Source: Arthrobacter sp. GMC3 (lineage in GTDB: Bacteria; Actinomycetota; Actinomycetes; Actinomycetales; Micrococcaceae). Taken from it: 64,000 nt of DNA. The stretch spans positions 1 to 64,000 of the forward strand of contig NZ_PJIO01000010.1 of the NCBI RefSeq assembly GCF_002929305.1, written 5' to 3'. Shown here one piece after another: positions 26,272-36,973 of this stretch. The notes beneath the pieces were generated by a model. That model was not told where the DNA came from, made no database searches, and saw only the letters and a list, made by a program, of their open reading frames with translations. The position numbers and the translations under genes are program-made. Within the stretch, counting starts at the first letter, position 1. Each line of letters begins with the position of its first letter.

Positions 26272-27422
26272 GCGGTGCACCTCCCGTGACCAAGCCCCGG
26301 CGAGAGGGCCTGGTGATTGGTTCCGTCCGGGGAACGCCCATCATCTTGGCCAATTCGTGGTTTGTCATTGCGGCATTTACCGTCGCCATTTTTGGACCCC
26401 AGCTTCAATCGGTGCTCCCCAGTCTGGGGTGGCGCGCTTACCTGGTAGCGTTCGCCTATGCGCTGCTGTTGCTGTTCTCGGTGCTGATCCATGAACTCTC
26501 CCACGCGCTTGCGGCCATCATGTACGGCTGGCCCACACACAAAATTGTGCTGAACCTGTGGGGCGGCCACACCGAGTTCGACTTCAACAAGGCCACACCC
26601 GGCCGCGCCGTCGTGGTGGCTTTTGTGGGCCCTATCGCGAATTTCGTGTTGGCCGGTTTGGGCTACCTCGTTGGGCAACTTCTGCCCACTGGCCAGGGCA
26701 CGCTGGGCATTGTCGTGGCGCACCTGCTGGTCAGCATCTTCATTTGGGCGAACCTGCTCATCGGCTTTTTCAACGTGCTCCCCGGTCTGCCCCTGGACGG
26801 CGGGCGGCTGGTGGAATCAATCGTCTGGAAGGCCACGGGCAACCAGGAGAGAGGCACCGTTGCTGCCGGCTGGGCCGGGCGGATCATTGTTATCCTCGGC
26901 CTGGCCGTGGCAGCAGCATACGCCTACCTGAACGGGGCACAACCTTCACTATCCACGGCCTTCATTGTGGTGCTACTGGCCGGTTTCTTGTGGATGGGAG
27001 CCTCCGCGTCCATCAAGGGCGCGGCAATGCGTTTGCGACTGCCCGCCATCACCGCCTCTGCCCTCGCCGCCCCGGCGGTCAGCGCCCCCTTGGAAGTCAG
27101 CGTGGCACAACTGTGGTCACTGCGTGCCGCACACCCCAGCGAGCCGATCGTCCTGTGCTCGGCCGATGGCCGTCCGGCCGCCGTCGTGGTTGAATCAGCG
27201 CTGGCCAATGTTCCCCCGAACCTTGCCGCCCACACCTCAGCCCACGCAGTGGCCCGCCCTTTGTCGCCCGGCGCCCACGTGCCAGGGTCGGCAAACGGAG
27301 CGGAACTTGTCCAGTACCTGTCCCAGCTTCCCGACACCGAGTACGCCGTCATCGACGACCATGGCCGGGTCACCGGACTTTTGAGTCAGGCCAAGGTGGT
27401 TGCGGCCATTACGGGAAAGTAG
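26268..27422 (+). CDS. Site-2 protease family zinc metalloprotease (M50)
   Basis: A 384-residue intramembrane protease. The zinc site is HELSH (75-79) in the second hydrophobic segment, and the third ligand Asp177 is in NVLPGLPLDGGRL. About six membrane segments occupy the first 270 residues, and the C-terminus is a cytoplasmic CBS-like domain (YAVIDDHGRVTGLLS). Relatives cleave anti-sigma factors or other membrane proteins. Two anti-sigma-regulated systems occur in this window, but no link is shown. ATG 26268 overlaps the HAD gene stop. Confidence 0.9.
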   Translation: MSGAPPVTKPRREGLVIGSVRGTPIILANSWFVIAAFTVAIFGPQLQSVLPSLGWRAYLVAFAYALLLLFSVLIHELSHALAAIMYGWPTHKIVLNLWGGHTEFDFNKATPGRAVVVAFVGPIANFVLAGLGYLVGQLLPTGQGTLGIVVAHLLVSIFIWANLLIGFFNVLPGLPLDGGRLVESIVWKATGNQERGTVAAGWAGRIIVILGLAVAAAYAYLNGAQPSLSTAFIVVLLAGFLWMGASASIKGAAMRLRLPAITASALAAPAVSAPLEVSVAQLWSLRAAHPSEPIVLCSADGRPAAVVVESALANVPPNLAAHTSAHAVARPLSPGAHVPGSANGAELVQYLSQLPDTEYAVIDDHGRVTGLLSQAKVVAAITGK

Positions 27423-27515
27423 TTTTCCCCTGCCACATCACCACCGGCACAGCACCAAACACGCACGCACTCTTTCAAATATTTACGCACGAACACCCCT
27501 GTTAGGACACAACGC

Positions 27516-28595
27516 ATGAGCCAGACCGATCCCCAGAATGCGGCACCAGCTGCCGAAGAAACCGCACTTCCGCACGGTGCCGCAGCGCGTCGCGGGCCCT
27601 TCCGTGCAGGCGAGCGGGTACAGCTCACCGACGAGCGCGGCCGCATGAACACCATCACCCTCACCCCGGGTACGGCCTACCACACCCACAAGGGCTTCCT
27701 TAATCACGACACCCTCATCGGTCAGCCGGAGGGCTGCATGGTGGAAAGCAACGTTGGCCAGCAGTACCAGGCTCTGCGACCCCTGCTGTCGGACTTTGTG
27801 CTGTCCATGCCCCGTGGTGCCGCCGTGGTCTACCCCAAGGATGCCGGCCAGATCATCACGATGGGTGACATCTACCCCGGCGCCCGCGTCGTGGAAGCCG
27901 GTGTCGGTTCCGGTGCCCTGTCCATCTCGTTGCTGCGTGCGGTGGGCGATAACGGCTACCTGCACTCTTTTGAACGTCGCCAGGAATTTGCAGACATTGC
28001 CCGCGGGAACGTCGAGACAATATTTGACGGCCCGCACCCCGCCTGGAAGATCTCCATTGGCGATTTCCAGGACCAGGTGGTAGCGCAGGAGGCCCCTGGC
28101 AGCGTTGACCGCGTTGTCCTTGACATGTTGGCTCCTTGGGAATGCCTGGATGCCGTGGCCACGGTGCTGGCACCGGGCGGGGTGTGGATCAACTATGTTG
28201 CCACCGTCACGCAGCTCTCCCGCACCGCAGAGGCTATTCGCGCCGACGGCCGCTTCACCGAGCCCGACGCGTGGGAATCCATGGTCCGTGGCTGGCACCT
28301 TGAAGGTCTCGCCGTCCGCCCGGACCACCGCATGGTTGCCCACACCGGCTTCCTCATGGTGACCCGTCGCCTGGCCGACGGCGCCACGGCCATGACCCTG
28401 AAGCGGCGCGCCTCCAAGACGGACTTCGCCCAGGAAGACCTGGACGCGTGGACCCCTGCCGCCGTTGGCGAACGCTCCGTATCGGATAAGAAGCTGCGTC
28501 GGGCAGCCCGGGATGCCTCCTCCACCGTCCAGACTCGAAGGAACATGAGCCAGGCCGAGGCAGATGAGGCGCACGAGGCACTTCCGGAGCACTAA
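27516..28595 (+). CDS. trmI: tRNA (adenine-58-N1)-methyltransferase TrmI
   Basis: A 359-residue SAM-dependent enzyme that makes m1A58 in the T loop of tRNAs. An N-terminal beta domain contains HTHKGFLNHDTLIGQPEG. The SAM motif VVEAGVGSGALSISLLRA is followed by DMLAPW (motif IV region). AGGA lies 11 nt upstream of the ATG. A position just ahead of arc is typical for actinobacterial proteasome loci. The 100-bp gap to arc holds a hairpin that may lower read-through. Confidence 0.94.
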   Translation: MSQTDPQNAAPAAEETALPHGAAARRGPFRAGERVQLTDERGRMNTITLTPGTAYHTHKGFLNHDTLIGQPEGCMVESNVGQQYQALRPLLSDFVLSMPRGAAVVYPKDAGQIITMGDIYPGARVVEAGVGSGALSISLLRAVGDNGYLHSFERRQEFADIARGNVETIFDGPHPAWKISIGDFQDQVVAQEAPGSVDRVVLDMLAPWECLDAVATVLAPGGVWINYVATVTQLSRTAEAIRADGRFTEPDAWESMVRGWHLEGLAVRPDHRMVAHTGFLMVTRRLADGATAMTLKRRASKTDFAQEDLDAWTPAAVGERSVSDKKLRRAARDASSTVQTRRNMSQAEADEAHEALPEH

Positions 28596-28634
28596 AGTCT
28601 CTAGTAACAGCAGTTAAGTGCACAGCACCCACAC

Positions 28635-28666
28635 TGGCGGTGCGGTCCTCTGGGGCCGCACCGCCA
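28635..28666 (+). terminator. Hairpin between trmI and arc
   Basis: TGGCGGTGCGG (28635-28645) pairs with CCGCACCGCCA (28656-28666), an 11-bp perfect stem with a 10-nt loop and no T-run. It could attenuate transcription into the proteasome operon or process its mRNA. Confidence 0.5.
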
Positions 28667-28694
28667 CTGGTCCCTTGCGGAAGGACACAACAGC

Positions 28695-30488
28695 ATGAGC
28701 GAGGCAACGAATCTCACCCCGGGCAATCCCGGTGACGCCGTCCCCGGCTCCTCGGGGGCATCGTATTCGGTGGGCCCGGGGCAGCAAGCCGTCCTTGAGC
28801 GCCAACTCAACGTGCTCCGGGATAAGGCACGCAATCTCGATCGCCAGCTGTCCTCCGCCACACAGAACAACAGCCGCATGGTGGCCATGTTGGAGACCGC
28901 CAAGGCCGAGATCCTCAAACTCCGCTCCGCCCTGGAAAATGATGGTCAGCCGCCCTACGGATTCGGCACTGTTCTCGCCCTGAACCCGCGCGGTGTGGCA
29001 CGCCTCTCTACCGCGAGATCCTCCGCCCCGGTGGCAGTAACCGAGGAAAGCGTTGACATTTTCGCCTCCGGACGCAAAATGCGGGTCGGGTTGAGCCCCC
29101 TGCTGCCCATCCGTGAGCTGCGGGTTGGGCAAGAAGTGCTGCTCAACGAGGCTTTCACCATCATCGCCGGCCTCGGCTTTGAAAGGGTGGGTGAGCTTGT
29201 CACGGTCAAGGAACTGCTTGGTACCGACCGGGTGCTGGTGACCGGCAGGGCAGACGAGGAGCGTGTGGTACGCATCTCCGGGGCCCTGCAGGAAGAACGC
29301 CTACGCGTCGGCGACGCCCTGACCGTTGACGGCAAGACCGGCTACGCCCTAGAAAAGATTCCCCGCTCGGAGGTGGAAAATCTGATCTTGGAGGAAGTCC
29401 CGGATATTTCCTATTCGGATATTGGCGGGTTGACTTCGCAGATCGAACAAATCCGTGACGCCGTAGAACTGCCGTTCCTGCACCCGGACCTCTACCGCGA
29501 ACATGGGCTCAAGGCACCTAAAGGCATCTTGCTCTACGGCCCGCCAGGCTGCGGAAAAACCCTCATCGCCAAGGCCGTGGCGAACTCGCTGGCCAAACGT
29601 GCCGCCGAACGCTCCGGCGTCAAGGATCAGAAAAGCTACTTCCTGAACATCAAGGGCCCGGAACTCCTCGATAAGTATGTTGGCGAGACAGAACGTCAGA
29701 TCCGCCTCATTTTCGCCCGGGCTCGGGAGAAAGCCGCCGACGGCAGCGCCGTCGTGGTCTTCTTTGACGAAATGGATTCGCTGTTCCGCACCCGAGGGAC
29801 TGGTATTTCCTCCGACGTCGAAACCACCATCGTTCCGCAGCTGCTCAGCGAGATTGACGGCGTCGAACGGTTGGACAACGTCATTGTCATTGGCGCCTCA
29901 AACCGTGAGGACATGATCGACCCGGCCATTCTGCGCCCTGGCCGCCTGGATGTGAAGGTCAAGATCCAGCGCCCCGATGCCGAGGCGGCTGCGGACATCT
30001 TCGCCAAATATGTCACCACCGAACTGCCCTTCCACCACTTCGACGTCGAAGCCAACAACGGCAGCCTGAGCGAAACCGTTGACGCCATGATCCAACGCAC
30101 CGTTGAGGCCATGTATGCCACGGACAAAGCCAACGAGTACTTGGAGGTCACCTACGCCAACGGTGACACGGAGATGCTGTACTTCAAGGACTTCAACTCC
30201 GGCGCCGTGATCCAGAATGTAGTGGACAGGGCCAAGAAGTACGCCATCAAGGACCTGTTGCTCAGCGGCGAGAAGGGCATCCGGATCGAGCACATGCTCC
30301 GGGCCGTTGTCGATGAATTCCGCGAACACGAGGACATGCCCAACACCACCAACCCCGACGACTGGGCACGGATCTCGGGCAAGAAGGGCGAGCGGATCAC
30401 TTATATTCGCACCATCGTCCAAAGCAAGGAAGGCCAGGTGCCGGGCAAGAGCCTGGAAACCGTGACCAACACGGGCCAATACCTGTGA
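28695..30488 (+). CDS. arc: Proteasome-associated ATPase ARC (Mpa)
   Basis: A 597-residue AAA+ unfoldase that recognises Pup through its N-terminal coiled coil (about 30-80) and threads pupylated proteins into the 20S core. Two OB domains follow (about 85-230). Walker A GPPGCGKT is at 282-289 and Walker B FFDEMD is at about 356-361 (Asp358, Glu359). The C-terminus ends GQYL, with the penultimate tyrosine needed to dock on the proteasome. GGAAGGA precedes the ATG. The stop overlaps the dop GTG (GTGA). Confidence 0.97.
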   Translation: MSEATNLTPGNPGDAVPGSSGASYSVGPGQQAVLERQLNVLRDKARNLDRQLSSATQNNSRMVAMLETAKAEILKLRSALENDGQPPYGFGTVLALNPRGVARLSTARSSAPVAVTEESVDIFASGRKMRVGLSPLLPIRELRVGQEVLLNEAFTIIAGLGFERVGELVTVKELLGTDRVLVTGRADEERVVRISGALQEERLRVGDALTVDGKTGYALEKIPRSEVENLILEEVPDISYSDIGGLTSQIEQIRDAVELPFLHPDLYREHGLKAPKGILLYGPPGCGKTLIAKAVANSLAKRAAERSGVKDQKSYFLNIKGPELLDKYVGETERQIRLIFARAREKAADGSAVVVFFDEMDSLFRTRGTGISSDVETTIVPQLLSEIDGVERLDNVIVIGASNREDMIDPAILRPGRLDVKVKIQRPDAEAAADIFAKYVTTELPFHHFDVEANNGSLSETVDAMIQRTVEAMYATDKANEYLEVTYANGDTEMLYFKDFNSGAVIQNVVDRAKKYAIKDLLLSGEKGIRIEHMLRAVVDEFREHEDMPNTTNPDDWARISGKKGERITYIRTIVQSKEGQVPGKSLETVTNTGQYL

Positions 30489-32080
30489 GCGTGCGCCGGG
30501 TGATGGGTTCGGAAACCGAATACGGCATCCACACCCCCGGCAGTGCCGCGTTCAACGCCACCTGGCTGTCCACCCAGGTGGTGCACGCCTATTCGTTGGA
30601 GACCGGGCACCGCGCCGCGGCCGGGGGAGAGACCCGATGGGATTACACGGATGAGGATCCCCTCGCGGATGCCCGGGGATGGGCCGTGCCACGTGCCGAT
30701 GCCCATCCCAGCCAGCTCACCGATGACGAGCCCGAACTAACGGCCGCCCAGATTGCTTTAGAAGGCGGGGAAGTCCCTGAGCAGTCTGGCCCGCTCATGA
30801 TGAACATGGTCTTGGGCAACGGTGCCAGGCTCTATGTAGACCACGCCCATCCGGAGTATTCCTCCCCTGAAGTCACCACACCCCTTGATGCCGTGCGCTG
30901 GGACGCGGCCGGGGAACTTGTTGCCCTAGCCGCCATCCGCAGGATTGCCGCAACACCCGGCTTGCCGGCCATCAACTTGTACAAGAACAACACCGACAAC
31001 AAGTCGGTCTCCTACGGCAGTCATGAAAACTATCTGATGCCGCGCACGGTCCCGTTCAGCAGCATCGTGGCCGGTCTGACGCCGTTCTTCGTCACCCGGG
31101 CATTGATCTGTGGGGCAGGAAGGGTGGGACGCGGCCAGACTGGTTCCGCGACCGGCTTCCAGATCAGTGCACGCGCCGACTTCTTTGAGGCAGAGGTGGG
31201 ACTGGAAACCACCATTCGCCGACCTATTATCAATACCCGGGACGAGCCGCACGCCGTCGCCGAGAAATACCGACGCCTGCACGTCATTATTGGCGACGCA
31301 AACCTCAGCCAGGTCTCCAATTACCTCAAATTCGGCACCACCGCCCTGGTCCTGGACATGATTGAGCATGGCACGGAGCCACAGATACGCTTCGCCGACC
31401 CCGTCGCCACGCTCAAGGACGTCAGTTACGACTGGTCACTGGAGCAGACCCACGCACTAGTTGACGGGTCACGGATCAGTGCTTTGGACGTGCAGTGGCT
31501 CTACTTCAACGCGGCAGTGGCACACTCCCGGGCCAACGGCACAAGTGACCCGGTCACCGGCGACGGGCACACCGGCCCCGTCTTGGCCAAGTGGGAAGAA
31601 GTGCTCAACGCCCTCGGCACGGACCCCATGAGCCTCGCCTCACAGGTGGAATGGGTGGCAAAGCTGAACCTGTTGCAGCAGTACCGTGCGCGCGACGCCA
31701 TGGAATGGGACGATCCACGCCTGGCGTTGATCGACCTGCAATGGTCCGATATCCGTCCCGAGAAGGGTTTGTACTACAAGCTGCTCCAGCGCGGGCTCAT
31801 GCAGCGGCTGGTCAGCGATGAATCCATTGCCCAGGCCGCCGTACAGCCGCCCACGGACACACGCGCCTACTTTAGAGGCCAGTGCATTCAGCGTTTCGGG
31901 GCCAATGTGGTCGGGGCCAGCTGGGATTCGGTAATCTTCGAACTGCCCCAGCAACGCAAGCTACAACGCGTTGCCACCAAGGAGCCGCTGCGGGGCACAC
32001 AGGAACTGACGGGGAAACTGTTCGAGAACAGCCCCGACGCTGCAACCTTCCTTGCCAGTCTGCTCTCCGGCAGCCACTAG
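30485..32080 (+). CDS. dop: Depupylase / Pup deamidase Dop
   Basis: A 531-residue carboxylate-amine-ligase-fold enzyme. It converts the C-terminal Gln of Pup to Glu so that PafA can use it, and also removes Pup from substrates. The start [15 protein letters not shown] and the block [15 protein letters not shown] (catalytic Asp in YVDH) are diagnostic. It is longer than PafA because of the Dop-loop region after residue 40. Its GTG overlaps the arc stop. The next gene, pup, encodes the GGQ form that requires this enzyme. Confidence 0.97.
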   Translation: MSVRRVMGSETEYGIHTPGSAAFNATWLSTQVVHAYSLETGHRAAAGGETRWDYTDEDPLADARGWAVPRADAHPSQLTDDEPELTAAQIALEGGEVPEQSGPLMMNMVLGNGARLYVDHAHPEYSSPEVTTPLDAVRWDAAGELVALAAIRRIAATPGLPAINLYKNNTDNKSVSYGSHENYLMPRTVPFSSIVAGLTPFFVTRALICGAGRVGRGQTGSATGFQISARADFFEAEVGLETTIRRPIINTRDEPHAVAEKYRRLHVIIGDANLSQVSNYLKFGTTALVLDMIEHGTEPQIRFADPVATLKDVSYDWSLEQTHALVDGSRISALDVQWLYFNAAVAHSRANGTSDPVTGDGHTGPVLAKWEEVLNALGTDPMSLASQVEWVAKLNLLQQYRARDAMEWDDPRLALIDLQWSDIRPEKGLYYKLLQRGLMQRLVSDESIAQAAVQPPTDTRAYFRGQCIQRFGANVVGASWDSVIFELPQQRKLQRVATKEPLRGTQELTGKLFENSPDAATFLASLLSGSH

Positions 32081-32176
32081 CCGGGCCCATATTCAGTGGC
32101 ATGCTTCGGCGTAAACCGGGCCCGGTCGTGGCAGGATGGAAGCCAAGGAATCACTCCACAGGCGTAAGGACACATC

Positions 32177-32383
32177 ATGGCTTCGCAGGAACAAAAGAAC
32201 GTCTCTTCCAGGACCGAGGAAGAACAAGTCGACGAGTCCCCACTGCCCACGCCCGCTCCTGGGGCAGGCTCCGGTCAGGGGTCGACCTCGGGGGTCGACG
32301 ACCTGCTCGATGAAATTGATGGCGTGCTGGAAACGAACGCCGAGGAGTTTGTTCGCGGTTTCGTGCAAAAGGGCGGGCAGTAG
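32177..32383 (+). CDS. pup: Prokaryotic ubiquitin-like protein Pup
   Basis: A 68-residue, mostly disordered and acidic modifier. The C-terminal half [20 protein letters not shown] forms the helix that binds the ARC coiled coil. It ends in GGQ, so deamidation by Dop is needed before ligation to substrate lysines. AAGGA lies 10 nt before the ATG. A 96-bp gap after dop carries CCGGGCCC twice (32081-32088 and within the palindrome 32116-32125). prcB follows after 6 nt. Confidence 0.97.
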   Translation: MASQEQKNVSSRTEEEQVDESPLPTPAPGAGSGQGSTSGVDDLLDEIDGVLETNAEEFVRGFVQKGGQ

Positions 32384-32389
32384 CGTCCC

Positions 32390-33211
32390 ATGGATGCCGA
32401 GCAGAGGGGTGGCTGGCCTTCGATGAGTGCCGCGGGTGCCACGTCGTCGTTCCTTGACTATGTGGGGTCAACCAATCCGGGGCTCCTGCCGTTTGGGCGC
32501 ACCCTTCCCGCCGGCCAGCTGCCACCAACCCCGCACGGGACCACCATTGCGGCACTCACCTTCGACGGTGGCGTGCTCATGGCGGGGGATCGGCGCGCCA
32601 CGATGGGCACCATGATAGCCAACCGAAACATTGAAAAAGTGTTCCCCGCGGACAGGTTTTCGGTGCTCGGCATCGCCGGGACCGCCGGGCTGGCCATCGA
32701 CATTGTCCGGCTGTTCCAGGTGGAGCTCGAACACTACGAAAAGATCGAGGGAGCCCTGCTGAGCCTTGACGGCAAGGCGAACAGGCTTGGGGCCATGATC
32801 CGTGCCAATTTGCCCATGGCCCTGCAAGGACTCTCGGTGGTTCCGCTGTTTGCTGGCGTGGAGAGCGGGACATCTGTGGGGAGGCTCTTCTCCTACGACG
32901 TCACCGGAGGCCGCTACGAGGAACTCGAACACCACAGCGTGGGCTCCGGGTCCGTGTTTGCCCGGGGTGCCATGAAGAAGTTGTGGCGCCCGGGGCTGGA
33001 CCGTGAGGACGCCGTCGCCGTCGCCGTGGAGGCCCTGATAGACGCCGCCGACGACGACTCGGCCACCGGAGGCCCCGACCTGGTCCGTCAGGTGTGGCCG
33101 GTTGTGTACGTGGTGACCGGCGACGGCGCGCAACGGGTCAGCTCCGAAGAGTTGGCCGCCGTCGTGCATGCCATTGTTGAGCGACGAACAACTGAGCGCA
33201 GGGAGGCCTAA
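32390..33211 (+). CDS. prcB: Proteasome beta subunit PrcB
   Basis: A 273-residue Ntn hydrolase, the catalytic subunit of the 20S core. The 50-residue propeptide ends at PTPHG and self-cleavage exposes Thr51 (TTIAALTF). The catalytic Lys/Asp partners lie in GDRRATMG and FPADRF further on. The start is ATG 32390; ATG 32423 is a shorter alternative with little effect on the mature enzyme. prcA starts 1 nt after its stop. Confidence 0.97.
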   Translation: MDAEQRGGWPSMSAAGATSSFLDYVGSTNPGLLPFGRTLPAGQLPPTPHGTTIAALTFDGGVLMAGDRRATMGTMIANRNIEKVFPADRFSVLGIAGTAGLAIDIVRLFQVELEHYEKIEGALLSLDGKANRLGAMIRANLPMALQGLSVVPLFAGVESGTSVGRLFSYDVTGGRYEELEHHSVGSGSVFARGAMKKLWRPGLDREDAVAVAVEALIDAADDDSATGGPDLVRQVWPVVYVVTGDGAQRVSSEELAAVVHAIVERRTTERREA

Positions 33212-33212
33212 A

Positions 33213-33959
33213 ATGTCCGGACAGTTTTATGTGTCCCCCGAACAAATGATGAAGGATCGCGCCGATTTTGCCCGCAAAGGCATTGCGCGCGGCCGCTCGG
33301 TAGTGGTGGTCAGCTACAGGGACGGGATTGCACTGGTTGCGGAGAACCCGTCACCCACGATGCACAAGATTGGCGAGATTTACGACCGCATAGCCTTTGC
33401 CGCTGTGGGCAAGTACAACGAATTTGAAAGCCTGCGTCAGGCTGGTGTGCGCTATGCGGATGTGCGTGGCTATTCCTACGCCCGTGCCGATGTCAGCGCA
33501 CGCGGCCTGGCCAGTGTCTACGCGCAAAGCTTGGGAACCGTTTTCACGGCCGAGCAAAAACCTTTCGAGGTTGAATTGGCCGTTGCCGAGGTGGGGGCCA
33601 GCCAGGCCGAAGACCACATTTTTCGTTTGACGTTCGATGGCTCCATTGCCGATGAATCAGGGTACCTGGCCATGGGCGGCAAGGCTGATTTGGTCCAGGG
33701 GCAGCTCCGCGATACCTGGCATGTTGGAGCCGAACTGCCCCAGACAATTGCCTGGGCGGTGGCGGCCCTGCAGGCGCCCCGGCAGGAGTCGGCCGGTAAC
33801 GCCATTGCGGGCGCTGTGCCGGAGCCGCTCGCCCCGGGCAACCTGGAGGTTGCCGTGCTGGAGCGCAACGGTCACGAGGTGCGCGGCACGCATCGTTCCT
33901 TCAGGCGGCTGCCTGCCTTCGAAGTTGAAAATGTTTTGAACGCCCAGAGAGAGGCCTAG
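33213..33959 (+). CDS. prcA: Proteasome alpha subunit PrcA
   Basis: A 248-residue non-catalytic subunit that forms the outer rings and gate. The N-terminus [20 protein letters not shown] is the gating/H0 region typical of actinobacterial PrcA, followed by the Ntn fold. It lacks an N-terminal active Thr. GGGAGG (33201-33206) precedes ATG 33213. The in-frame ATG at 33168 lies inside prcB and is not used. pafA begins 1 nt after its stop. Confidence 0.96.
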   Translation: MSGQFYVSPEQMMKDRADFARKGIARGRSVVVVSYRDGIALVAENPSPTMHKIGEIYDRIAFAAVGKYNEFESLRQAGVRYADVRGYSYARADVSARGLASVYAQSLGTVFTAEQKPFEVELAVAEVGASQAEDHIFRLTFDGSIADESGYLAMGGKADLVQGQLRDTWHVGAELPQTIAWAVAALQAPRQESAGNAIAGAVPEPLAPGNLEVAVLERNGHEVRGTHRSFRRLPAFEVENVLNAQREA

Positions 33960-33960
33960 C

Positions 33961-35334
33961 GTGGATCGGCGTATATTCGGAATTGAGACCGAGTTTGGCA
34001 TTGCCTATTCGGCGCCTGGCTCCCGGCCCCTTTCGCCCGAGGAGGTGGCCCGCTACCTTTTCAGGAAGGTGGTGAGTTGGGGTCGTTCCTCGAACGTTTT
34101 CCTACCCAACGGTTCCAGACTGTATCTGGATGTTGGTTCCCATCCCGAATACGCCACCGCCGAATGTGACTCGATCGAGCAGCTAATCGCCCACGACAGG
34201 GCAGGGGAGAGGATCCTGAACGACCTTGTTGCCGAGGCCCAGGCCAGGTTGACGATCGAGGGATACGCGGGCAAGATCTTCTTGTTCAAGAACAACGTCG
34301 ACTCCGCCGGCAACTCCTACGGCAGCCACGAGAACTATCTGATCACCAGGCGCGGGGAATTCAGCAGGCTCGCAGACATTCTGATCCCGTTCTTGGTGAC
34401 CCGCCAACTCATTGCTGGAGCCGGAAAAGTCATGAGTGCCCAACAAGGTGGACACTTCGCTTTTTCTCAACGTGCCGATCACATCTGGGAAGGGGTTTCC
34501 TCGGCGACCACTCGTTCCCGGCCCATCATCAATACCCGGGATGAGCCGCACGCCGATGCCGAACTCTACCGACGCCTGCATGTGATCGTGGGCGATTCCA
34601 ATATGAGCGAGACCACCACCATGCTCAAGGTTGGTACGGTGGATTTGATCCTGCGCATGATCGAGGCAGGGACCATCATGAGTGATATGCGGATGGAGAA
34701 CCCCATTCGCAGTATCCGGGAGATCTCTCACGATCTGACGGGCAAGCATGCAGTCAAGATGGCTGACGGACGCACCATGAACGCCATTGAGATTCAGCGC
34801 CATTACCTTGAAAAAGTCAGCTCATTTGTGCGCTCCCACGGCGCGCACAACGACCTGGTTCCGCGCATCCTGGACTTATGGGAACGCACCCTTGACGCCA
34901 TTGACACCCAGGACTATTCGGGTATTGACACCGAGATTGATTGGGCCATCAAGCACAAGCTACTGACCGCATACGCCGCCCGTCACGACGTGGACCTGGG
35001 TTCGGCACAGGTGGCGCAGCTCGATTTGCGCTACCACGACATCTCGGCGGAGCGAGGGCTGTTCAACATGCTTGAACGCCGGGGAGGGGCCGCACGGGTG
35101 ACTAGCAATGAGGCTATCGCGCTGGCAGTGGATGAAGCCCCGGCCACCACGCGGGCGGCGTTGCGCGGGCGATTTGTGAGCGCTGCCCGTGACTCCGGCC
35201 GCGACTACACAGTGGACTGGGTGCATCTAAAGCTCAACGACCGCTCCCACCAGACCATCCTGTGCAAAGACCCGTTCGCCAACACAGACGAAAGGGTGGA
35301 TGAGCTAATAGCGTCCCTGAAGCCCGGCTACTAG
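33961..35334 (+). CDS. pafA: Pup-protein ligase PafA
   Basis: A 457-residue ligase of the glutamine-synthetase-like fold. It uses ATP to link the C-terminal Glu of Pup to substrate lysines. [17 protein letters not shown] and [20 protein letters not shown] (catalytic Asp) are diagnostic, and YGSHENYL is shared with Dop. GTG 33961 has GAGAGG upstream. With arc, dop, pup, prcB and prcA it completes the pupylation system in one direction over 6.6 kb. Confidence 0.97.
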   Translation: MDRRIFGIETEFGIAYSAPGSRPLSPEEVARYLFRKVVSWGRSSNVFLPNGSRLYLDVGSHPEYATAECDSIEQLIAHDRAGERILNDLVAEAQARLTIEGYAGKIFLFKNNVDSAGNSYGSHENYLITRRGEFSRLADILIPFLVTRQLIAGAGKVMSAQQGGHFAFSQRADHIWEGVSSATTRSRPIINTRDEPHADAELYRRLHVIVGDSNMSETTTMLKVGTVDLILRMIEAGTIMSDMRMENPIRSIREISHDLTGKHAVKMADGRTMNAIEIQRHYLEKVSSFVRSHGAHNDLVPRILDLWERTLDAIDTQDYSGIDTEIDWAIKHKLLTAYAARHDVDLGSAQVAQLDLRYHDISAERGLFNMLERRGGAARVTSNEAIALAVDEAPATTRAALRGRFVSAARDSGRDYTVDWVHLKLNDRSHQTILCKDPFANTDERVDELIASLKPGY

Positions 35335-35455
35335 ACACATTTTCCGCGGACAGCATTTACCCAGATAGGTTGGATATGCTTGTTGCGCCCGCGTGTCGTA
35401 TATCTACCGCGGCATCGGGCAACATTCCATCCGTCCCGACTTCGAAAGTGTCTCT

Positions 35456-36415
35456 GTGCGCCGAATTCTTGCACTGCTCCTGCCCTTACTGCTTCTTATG
35501 ACCGCATGCTCGGGAGCAACCTCTGAACCCACCTCCAGCGCTTCGGTCAGTGTGCCACCGGCCAACGCGGAGGCCCTCGCCTCGGTGAAGGTGGAAGATC
35601 AGGGCGCCGGAAAGCCCCCCACAGTCACTTTCGACAAACCGCTGGATATCAAGGCCGAGTCCATCAAGGTTGTCAAGGAAGGCACTGGCGCGCAGGTCAA
35701 GGCCGGCCAGGCAGTGTCACTTCGTGCCATCGGCTTCAACGCCACGGACGGCACCACTAACGGGAATAACTTTGCCGACCCGGCCGGGGAGAGCATGCTC
35801 TTCGATGACACGTTCAAGACCCAGAACCCCACCGTGTACAGCACCTTCGTCGGGGCCAAGATCGGCTCCTACATCGCTTACGCGTACCCGGGAACGCCCG
35901 CCGTTGCAGGCACCACAGCCGCACCCAGCCAGGCAGCACAGCCTGCCGTATTGACCGTCTTTTTGATCGAGTCTGCCAGCGACGTGGTCAAGCCGCTGTC
36001 GAAGCCTGAAGGCGACACTGTTACCCCTCCCGCCGGTCTTCCCACCGTGAAGGAGAACGACAAGGGCGTTCCGGTTATCACCGTTGGTGATGCCAAGGCA
36101 CCCACGGAACTCATTTCGCAGGACCTGATCAAGGGCAAGGGCGCCACTGTCAAGAGCACCGACACCATTGTGGCCAACTATGTTGGTGTGAACTTTGTGG
36201 GTGGCGACATCTTTGACTCCAGCTTTGACCGCGGCACCCCTGCTACTTTCCCCTTGTCCAACGTCATCAAGGGCTGGACCCAGGGACTGACCGGTAAGAC
36301 TGTGGGCTCACGCGTCCTACTGGTGATCCCCAAGGACCTTGCCTACGGTGATGCGGGCCAGGGCAAAGCCAAGGGTGACCTTGTCTTTGTTGTTGATATC
36401 CTTGGTATCCAGTAG
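35456..36415 (+). CDS. Lipoprotein FKBP-type peptidyl-prolyl isomerase
   Basis: A 319-residue lipoprotein. The signal peptide RRILALLLPLLLLMTAC gives a lipobox with Cys about 18. The C-terminal 90 residues are a normal FKBP domain (NYVGVNFVGGDIFDSSFDRG, VIKGWTQGL, LAYGDAG). The middle (about 65-190) looks like a second, degenerate FKBP domain. It should assist folding outside the membrane. GTG 35456 puts the signal peptide at the very N-terminus; the upstream ATG 35393 would bury it. It lies between pafA and a cytosolic FKBP. Confidence 0.9.
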   Translation: MRRILALLLPLLLLMTACSGATSEPTSSASVSVPPANAEALASVKVEDQGAGKPPTVTFDKPLDIKAESIKVVKEGTGAQVKAGQAVSLRAIGFNATDGTTNGNNFADPAGESMLFDDTFKTQNPTVYSTFVGAKIGSYIAYAYPGTPAVAGTTAAPSQAAQPAVLTVFLIESASDVVKPLSKPEGDTVTPPAGLPTVKENDKGVPVITVGDAKAPTELISQDLIKGKGATVKSTDTIVANYVGVNFVGGDIFDSSFDRGTPATFPLSNVIKGWTQGLTGKTVGSRVLLVIPKDLAYGDAGQGKAKGDLVFVVDILGIQ

Positions 36416-36445
36416 TCCCTAAACACCCCACCAACGAGGAGCACC

Positions 36446-36841
36446 ATGTCATTTGGTACCCGCGATTATGATCGCACCAAACCCGAAATTGAATTCCCCA
36501 ACCACGCCGTCCCCACTGAACTCGTCATTGAGGACATCGTGGAAGGAACCGGCACCGAGGTAGTGCGCGGCAGCACCGTCTCAACCCACTACGTTGGCGT
36601 CGCCTTCTCCACGGGTGAAGAATTTGACTCCTCCTGGGGCCGCGGCACACCCCTTGAATTCAAGGCTGGCATCGGCCAGGTCATCCAGGGCTGGGACCAG
36701 GGACTGCTTGGCATGAAGGTGGGCGGCCGTCGTCGCCTGGAAATTCCTTCGGAGCTGGCCTACGGCTCACGCGGCGCCGGTGGAGCCATTGGCCCCAACG
36801 AAGCACTGATCTTTGTGGTTGACCTGGTGGGCGTTCGCTAG
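36446..36841 (+). CDS. Cytosolic FKBP-type peptidyl-prolyl isomerase
   Basis: A 131-residue single-domain FKBP. THYVGVAFSTGEEFDSSW, QVIQGWDQGLLGMKVGGRR and ELAYGSRGAGGAIGPNE cover the active site. No signal peptide. GAGGAG precedes the ATG. It lies 30 nt after the lipoprotein FKBP and ends at a terminator. The pair stands between the proteasome genes and pafBC, as in related Actinobacteria. Confidence 0.94.
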   Translation: MSFGTRDYDRTKPEIEFPNHAVPTELVIEDIVEGTGTEVVRGSTVSTHYVGVAFSTGEEFDSSWGRGTPLEFKAGIGQVIQGWDQGLLGMKVGGRRRLEIPSELAYGSRGAGGAIGPNEALIFVVDLVGVR

Positions 36842-36874
36842 TCCTCAGTTGACGGCACAATACGTCGTTAACCT

Positions 36875-36912
36875 GCTGGTCCTCAAGCACTGCTTGGGGG
36901 CCAGCTGTCTTT
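36875..36912 (+). terminator. Terminator after the FKBP pair
   Basis: GCTGG...CAAGCA (from 36875) pairs with TGCTTG...CCAGC (to 36905) with two bulged positions, and TGTCTTT follows. It separates the proteasome-FKBP block from pafBC. Confidence 0.65.
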
Positions 36913-36973
36913 AACTGCCACGCGCCCGTCACGGTGATGAATCTTCGGGCGCCGCCCTAGTAGTGTTGGCAGG

